Positions 62,101 to 64,000 of a DNA stretch of 64,000 bases are shown in pieces. Origin of the DNA: Plantago major (lineage: Eukaryota > Streptophyta > Magnoliopsida > Lamiales > Plantaginaceae); contig CM048844.1 of assembly GCA_026545765.1 (NCBI GenBank), positions 58,748,932-58,812,931 on the forward strand. Direction: 5' to 3'. The notes below the pieces were generated by a model. It ran no database searches and was not told where the DNA came from. It saw only the letters and a list, made by a program, of their open reading frames with translations. Within the stretch, counting starts at the first letter, position 1, and every line of letters starts with the position of its first letter. A program made the translations under genes and the position numbers.

Positions 62101-64000
62101 TGTGTGTTATTTAACTCTCCATTAGAGTTCTTCGTTTCTGATACTCTTACTCCTTTCTATTTATATTTTAAATGTCGAATATACTTTTTCATTTCACATT
62201 ATCGCACTCCTTTTGTGTGCTGTTTATCTCTCAAGCAGAGTTGTTCGTTTGTTCTTTATCCCACTCCTTTTGTGTGTTGTTTAATTCTTAATTAGAGTTC
62301 TTTGTCTGTGATACTCTTACTCCTTTCTGTTTATATTTTAAATCTCGAATATACTTTTTCGTTTCACATTATCGCACTCCTTTTGTGTGCTGTTTATCTC
62401 TCAAGCAGAGTTGTTCGTTTGTTGTTTATCGCACTCATTTTGTGTGTTGTTTAATTCTTAATTAGAGTTCTTTGTCTGTGATACTCTTACTCCTTTCTGT
62501 GTAATTTTTAAATCTCGAATAGACCTTTTCATTTCTCATTATCCCACTGGTTCAGTGTGTTGTTTATTTCTCAGGAAAAGTTTTTCGTTTGTTGTTTATC
62601 CCACTCCTTTGGTGAGTTGTTTAACTGTCCATTAGAGTTCTTCGTTTGTGATACTCTTACTCCTTTCTGTATATATTTTAAATCTCGAATATAATTTTTC
62701 GTTTCACATTATCCCACTCCTTTAGTCTGTTGTTTATCTCTCAAGCAGAGTTGTTCGTTTGTTGTTAATCCCACTCCTTTTGTGTGTTGTTTAACTCATA
62801 ATTAGAGTTCCTCGTCTGTGATACTCTTACCCTTTCTCGTGTATTTTAAATCTCGAATATACTTTTTTCGCTTCACATTATCCCACCTTTTAGTGTATTG
62901 TTTATCTCTCAAGTGGAGTTGTACGCTTGTTGTTGCTCCCACTTTTGTGTGTTGTTTAATTCTTAATTAGAGTTCTTTATCCGTGATATTTTACTCCTTT
63001 TCTCTGTAATTTTAAATCCGAATAGATCTTTTCGCTTCTCATTATCCCACCTTTAGTGTGTTGTTTATTTATCAGGCAAAGTTGTTCATTTGTTGTTTAT
63101 CCCACTCCTTTTGTGAGTTGTTTAACTTTCCATTAGAGTTCTTCGTTTGTGATACTGTTACTCCTTTTTGTGTATATTTTAAATCTCGAATATACTTTTT
63201 CGTTTCACATTATCCCACTCCTTTAGTGTGTTGTTTCTCTCTCAGGCTGAGTTGTTCGTTTGTTGTTTATCCCACTCCTTTTGTGTATTGTTTAACTCTC
63301 CATTAGAGTTATTAATTTGTGATACTCTTACTCCTTTCTGTTTATATTTTAAATCTCGAATATACTTTTTCATTTCACATTATCGCACTCCTTTAGTGTG
63401 TTGTTTCTCTCTCAGGCAGAGTTGTTCGTTTGTTGTTTATCCCACTCCTTTTGTGTGTTGTTTAACTCTCCATTAGAGTTCTTCATTTGTGATACTCTTA
63501 CTCCTTTCTGTATACATTTTAAATCTCGAATATACTTTTTCGCTGTTTATCTCTCAAGCAGAGTTGTTCGTTTGTTTTTTATTCCGCTCCTTTTGTGTGT
63601 TGTTTAATTCTTAATTAGAGTTGTTTGTCTGTGATACTCTTACTCCTTTCTGTGTAATTTTTAAATCTCGAATAGACCTTTTCGTATCTCATTATCCCAC
63701 TCCTTCAGTGTGTTGTTTATTTCTCAGGAAAAGTTATTCGTTTGTTGTTGATCCCACTCCTTTTGTGAGTTGTTTAACTCTCCATTAGAGTTCTTCGTTT
63801 GTGAAACTCTTACTCCTTTTTGTGTATATTTTAAATCTCGAATATACTTTTTCGTTTCACATTATCCCACTCCTTTAGTATGTTATTTATTTCTCAAGCA
63901 GAGTTGTTCGTTTGTTGTTTATTCCACTCCTTTTGTGAGTTGTTTAACTCTCCATTAGAGTTCTTCGTCTGTGATACTCTTACTCCTTTCTGTGTATATT

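Larger units (their letters stand above)
27517..64000 (+). repeat. Satellite array, 170-bp monomer, about 215 copies, extends beyond the window
   Basis: The sequence repeats every 170 bp without a visible foreign insertion. The monomer is strongly T-rich on this strand. It contains three related parts: A (starts ATCCCACTCCTTTAGTG), B (ATCCCACTCCTTTTGTG) and C (ACTCTTACTCCTTTCTGTG), of 57, 55 and 58 bp. Two main variant classes alternate irregularly. In one, B has CTCCATTAGAGTTC and C has GAATATAC. In the other, A has AAGTGGAGTTGTACG, B has TTCTTAATTAGAG and C has GAATAGACC. Orientation is uniform. I do not recognise the family. Confidence 0.95.

Noticed and set aside
27580-64000. More than 100 open frames of 60-113 codons, all on the + strand, with a recurring Cys/Phe/Leu-rich product
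   Set aside because: They follow the 170-bp satellite period. As 170 is not a multiple of 3, each monomer opens a new overlapping frame that ends at the same kind of stop. There is no start context, no domain and no sign of coding constraint.
27517-64000. CRISPR-like array
   Set aside because: The repeats are contiguous 170-bp units without unique spacers, in plant transposon-rich DNA.
27517-64000. Telomere or rDNA spacer identity for the array
   Set aside because: No TTTAGGG-type tracts and no rRNA sequence are present.

Overview
This is plant nuclear repeat DNA, most likely from a flowering plant. The evidence is a Tat-lineage Ty3/gypsy element with a second RNase H domain, a spliced Mutator-like (MULE) transposase with SWIM and CCHC zinc motifs, Ty1/copia-type gag relics, and a long AT-rich satellite array. 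I see no ordinary host gene, rRNA, tRNA or CRISPR array. Species and chromosome cannot be read from the sequence.

Layout. 1-27.5 kb is a nest of transposons. The oldest layer is a family of decayed copia-type gag relics: an antisense copy (171-464, continuing at 13952-14021 and about 19164-19185), a sense copy (about 19370-20395) and another sense copy (about 22.8-24.58 kb). A 13.5 kb Tat-type gypsy element (465-13951) was inserted into the antisense copy; its LTRs are about 95% alike by eye and it has a 5-bp target duplication AGTGT. A MULE (14022-19154) inserted 70 bp further along, with ~83-bp terminal inverted repeats and a 9-bp target duplication with one mismatch. A second gypsy element with a tRNA-iMet-like primer site (24583-about 27516) landed in the last relic and is cut off inside its reverse transcriptase.

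From about 27517 to the end of the window (36.5 kb, about 215 monomers) the sequence is one tandem satellite with a 170-bp monomer. Each monomer is built from three diverged subunits of 57, 55 and 58 bp (A, B, C here). Above this are larger periods: 680 bp (4 monomers), 343 bp, 1079 bp, about 2.61 kb (46 subunits, including one extra A) and a direct tandem duplication of about 9.58 kb. Rare AABC and ABCC units show that the 57-bp subunit is also a unit of gain and loss. The array resembles centromeric or pericentromeric satellites in monomer length and organisation, but that role is inference.

How the genes work together. The Tat element carries gag-pro-RT-RNaseH-aRNH-integrase on the + strand and a separate, spliced, antisense gene on the - strand behind its own TATA box. 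The MULE carries a five-exon transposase and a convergent small gene for a GRF-type zinc-finger protein, an arrangement like mudrA/mudrB of maize MuDR. All transposon genes except the small GRF gene show visible lesions. Many short indels after 51.4 kb look like either decay or unpolished assembly.
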